DNA of 7,236 bases from Oscillospiraceae bacterium (GTDB lineage Bacteria > Bacillota > Clostridia > Oscillospirales > Ruminococcaceae), in assembly GCA_016295545.1 (NCBI GenBank), contig JAEDLA010000070.1, positions 1-7,236 of the forward strand, read 5' to 3'. Under the pieces are notes generated by a model. It made no database searches, had not been told where the DNA came from, and worked only from the letters and a program-made list of their open reading frames with translations. Position numbers and translations under genes: made by a program. Below, piece by piece: positions 5,520 to 7,236 of the stretch. How positions within the stretch are numbered: position 1 is the stretch's first letter; each line of letters starts with the position of its first letter.

Positions 5520-7094
5520 ATGGCACAGAAAAAACAAGACGCACGTTATCTTAATATAACGTTAACAAATGAAGAAGAGGAAAAGGATTCCTTAGTTATT
5601 TCCTTATCCGCAATTTTCAAAATGGTAAAAAAATATTTCCCGATATGGTTAGTGACAGCTGTAGTTTCTTTCGCTCTGATATTTGCAGTTTCATTTGCTG
5701 CTGCACCGGAAGAACACAAGAAAATAAGCGCTCTTGTAAGCTTCACCTTTGACGGAATCGAAAAAGGAATTGATCCGGCTGGAAATGAATTTGACGCAAG
5801 ACAAATCAAAAATCCGGCTGTTATTGAAGCCGCACTTACCGAGCTTGGCGAACCTCTTGAAGATCTTGAAATAATCAGACAGGGTATCTCCTTTGAGTCA
5901 ATTACTCCTTCTGACGCAATCGACAAAATAACTGCATATAAAAGTGTTTATGAAACTGCACAGAGCGGTGCTCTCAGCGCTGCTCAGGCTATGCTTGATG
6001 TTGACGTTTATCCTACTCAGTTCAAGGTTTACTTCAACTACTCCAAAACGGAATATAACGCTTCAAGAGCTGTTGAGGTATTCAACACTATCCTTGAATG
6101 CTACAGAGACTATTTCTTTGAAACCTACGGCTATAACAAGGCTCTGGGAAATGCTGTAACAGCTATTGACTACACAACCTATGATTATGCAGAAGCTGTT
6201 GATGTATTTGACACATCACTCCACACTCTCCAGAAATATGTTGACAATCTTGCCTCTGAAGATAAAACACGTTTCCGTTCATCTGCAACAGGCTATACTT
6301 TCTCTGACCTTTCAGAAGCAATAAAATCTGTAAGATCTATCGACCTTGATGTCCTCTCCTCCTATATCACTGTAAATAATGTTACAAAGGACAAGGACAG
6401 CATTGTTACATATTATCAGTACAGAATCGAATCACTTACACGTCAGAAAAAAATTGCAGAGGAAAACCTCGCCACAATTACTGATACTATTAACTCCTAT
6501 GTTAAGGATACTGTAATGATTTTCGGCAATGGTACTGAAAATACTGATACAGAATACACTCAGTCCTCTGCTGCCTATGACAAGCTTATTGCTCAGAAAA
6601 TTGATGCTCAGGACACACTCTCCACAAATACACAGCAGATTGATTTCTACCAGAAAAGAATTGACGCTCTCAAAGGCAAGCCTGCCGGAACAGATGCTCA
6701 GCGTGAAAAGGTTGAGACAGACCTTTCAGCACTTAATGATAAGGTAAATAATCTCCTCGACACTGTAAACAAGACTGCTGATGAATACTACGAAAACGTA
6801 TCCTTTGCAAACGCATATAATATTCTTGTTCCTGCAAGCACATCAGCTGTAAACACAATAAAAATAATTATCAACAGCATGATAACAAAGCTTGCTATTG
6901 TAGAAGCCCTCTTCTTTGCAATTTATATAATATTTGCTTTTATAAAAGCTGTTATCACAGAAACTAACAAGAAAAATTCCTTAGCTGCTATAGCTAAAGC
7001 TGCCGCTTATTCAGACGAGCCTGATACAGACGAGGCAGACGATGAAGCTGAGGAGGAAAAATCCCGCAAGGAAACGGCAAAGGCTAAAAAATAA
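5520..7094 (+). CDS. Wzz-type chain-length determinant/co-polymerase-like membrane protein
   Basis: A 524-residue protein with the topology of polysaccharide co-polymerases: a cytoplasmic N-terminus (1-40), one membrane segment (about 41-61, starting PIWLVTAVVS), a large extracytoplasmic domain (about 62-456) with a coiled-coil-prone part (about 310-430), and a second membrane segment (about 458-475). The cytoplasmic tail (477-524) is rich in Asp, Glu and Lys. In the Wzz/YveK class such proteins set the chain length or export of surface polysaccharide. Two features differ from the classical form: no tyrosine kinase domain is fused, and the Pro-rich motif normally placed just before the second membrane segment is reduced to a single proline (P438 in ILVPAST). 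The fit therefore rests on topology and general pattern. GGAGGG lies about 5 bases before the ATG. The gene has its own promoter and terminator, and no glycosyltransferase or kinase gene is visible nearby. Confidence 0.7.
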   Translation: MAQKKQDARYLNITLTNEEEEKDSLVISLSAIFKMVKKYFPIWLVTAVVSFALIFAVSFAAAPEEHKKISALVSFTFDGIEKGIDPAGNEFDARQIKNPAVIEAALTELGEPLEDLEIIRQGISFESITPSDAIDKITAYKSVYETAQSGALSAAQAMLDVDVYPTQFKVYFNYSKTEYNASRAVEVFNTILECYRDYFFETYGYNKALGNAVTAIDYTTYDYAEAVDVFDTSLHTLQKYVDNLASEDKTRFRSSATGYTFSDLSEAIKSVRSIDLDVLSSYITVNNVTKDKDSIVTYYQYRIESLTRQKKIAEENLATITDTINSYVKDTVMIFGNGTENTDTEYTQSSAAYDKLIAQKIDAQDTLSTNTQQIDFYQKRIDALKGKPAGTDAQREKVETDLSALNDKVNNLLDTVNKTADEYYENVSFANAYNILVPASTSAVNTIKIIINSMITKLAIVEALFFAIYIIFAFIKAVITETNKKNSLAAIAKAAAYSDEPDTDEADDEAEEEKSRKETAKAKK

Positions 7095-7110
7095 GCATCT
7101 CAGTCAGTAT

Positions 7111-7146
7111 AAAATCCCCCCGTTGATTTCAATGGGGGAATTTTAA
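7111..7146 (+). terminator. Intrinsic terminator after the Wzz-like gene
   Basis: Stem TCCCCC (7115-7120) with GGGGGA (7134-7139), continued inward by GTTG/CAAT pairing around an ATTT loop with one bulged C. It is flanked by AAAA before and TTTTAA after. Because A-rich sequence precedes and T-rich sequence follows the stem, it could also stop transcription coming from the right on the minus strand. Confidence 0.82.
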
Positions 7147-7160
7147 TACTAATTCTCCAA

Positions 7161-7236
7161 ACGGTAACAGATGTCACAAGTATTACTTCGTCGGACAAGC
7201 CGAGGGAAGTAATGCTGAAGTGTCCGTAAATCATCG
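7161..7236. other. Unassigned structured element at the right edge
   Basis: A strong hairpin: ATTACTTC (7182-7189) pairs with GAAGTAAT (7206-7213), and inside it TCGG (7191-7194) pairs with CCGA (7200-7203) around a five-base loop. A competing perfect pairing, CGGACA (7192-7197) with TGTCCG (7221-7226), cannot form together with the inner stem. The strand is unknown and the element may continue past the window. It could be a leader RNA or riboswitch of the next gene, a small RNA, an interspersed repeat, or the end of a leftward gene: a minus-strand frame open from the edge stops at 7149. I cannot choose between these. Confidence 0.35.

Noticed and set aside
7100..7234. A 44-codon minus-strand frame at the right edge
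   Set aside because: It reads through the terminator stem after the Wzz-like gene, and no start signal can be judged at the window edge.

Overview
The window looks like chromosomal core DNA of a low-to-moderate GC Firmicute of the Clostridia, most like the Ruminococcus/Oscillospiraceae type. The reasons are the YabP-YabQ-DivIC-YabR sporulation/division cluster, a secG-rnr pair, strong AGGAGG-type ribosome binding sites, extended -10 sigma-A promoters, and a lipoprotein with a long Ser/Glu/Thr/Pro-rich linker. The lineage is inferred from gene content and style, not from an rRNA or a database match. No mobile element, CRISPR array, tRNA or rRNA was seen.

Layout. Positions 59-1645 on the minus strand form one tightly packed unit, read right to left: yabP, yabQ, divIC, yabR. 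The first two genes share an ATGA stop/start, yabQ and divIC overlap by 16 bases, and 23 bases separate divIC from yabR. YabP and YabQ belong to spore cortex formation, DivIC to the division septum, and YabR is a small S1-domain RNA-binding protein. A 22-codon leader reading frame with its own Shine-Dalgarno sequence may precede yabP.

A divergent region (1646-1924) carries a clear sigma-A promoter driving secG to the right and a weaker sigma-E-like candidate driving yabP to the left. On the plus strand, secG (protein export channel subunit) is followed by an intrinsic terminator, then rnr (RNase R, complete, catalytic residues present). A lipoprotein gene of unknown function starts eight bases after rnr and is probably co-transcribed with it.

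The right third is a separate transcription unit. A strong promoter at 5344-5372 is followed by a leader of about 140 nt with several possible hairpins, one of which could hide the ribosome binding site. Then comes a 524-residue two-membrane-segment protein of the Wzz/polysaccharide co-polymerase type, ended by an intrinsic terminator that may work in both directions. The last 75 bases contain a strong hairpin with two mutually exclusive pairings that no gene explains.

Nothing here is clearly a new biological system. The best candidates for a second look are the structured leader before the Wzz-like gene, the structured element at the right edge, and the coupled leader reading frame before yabP.
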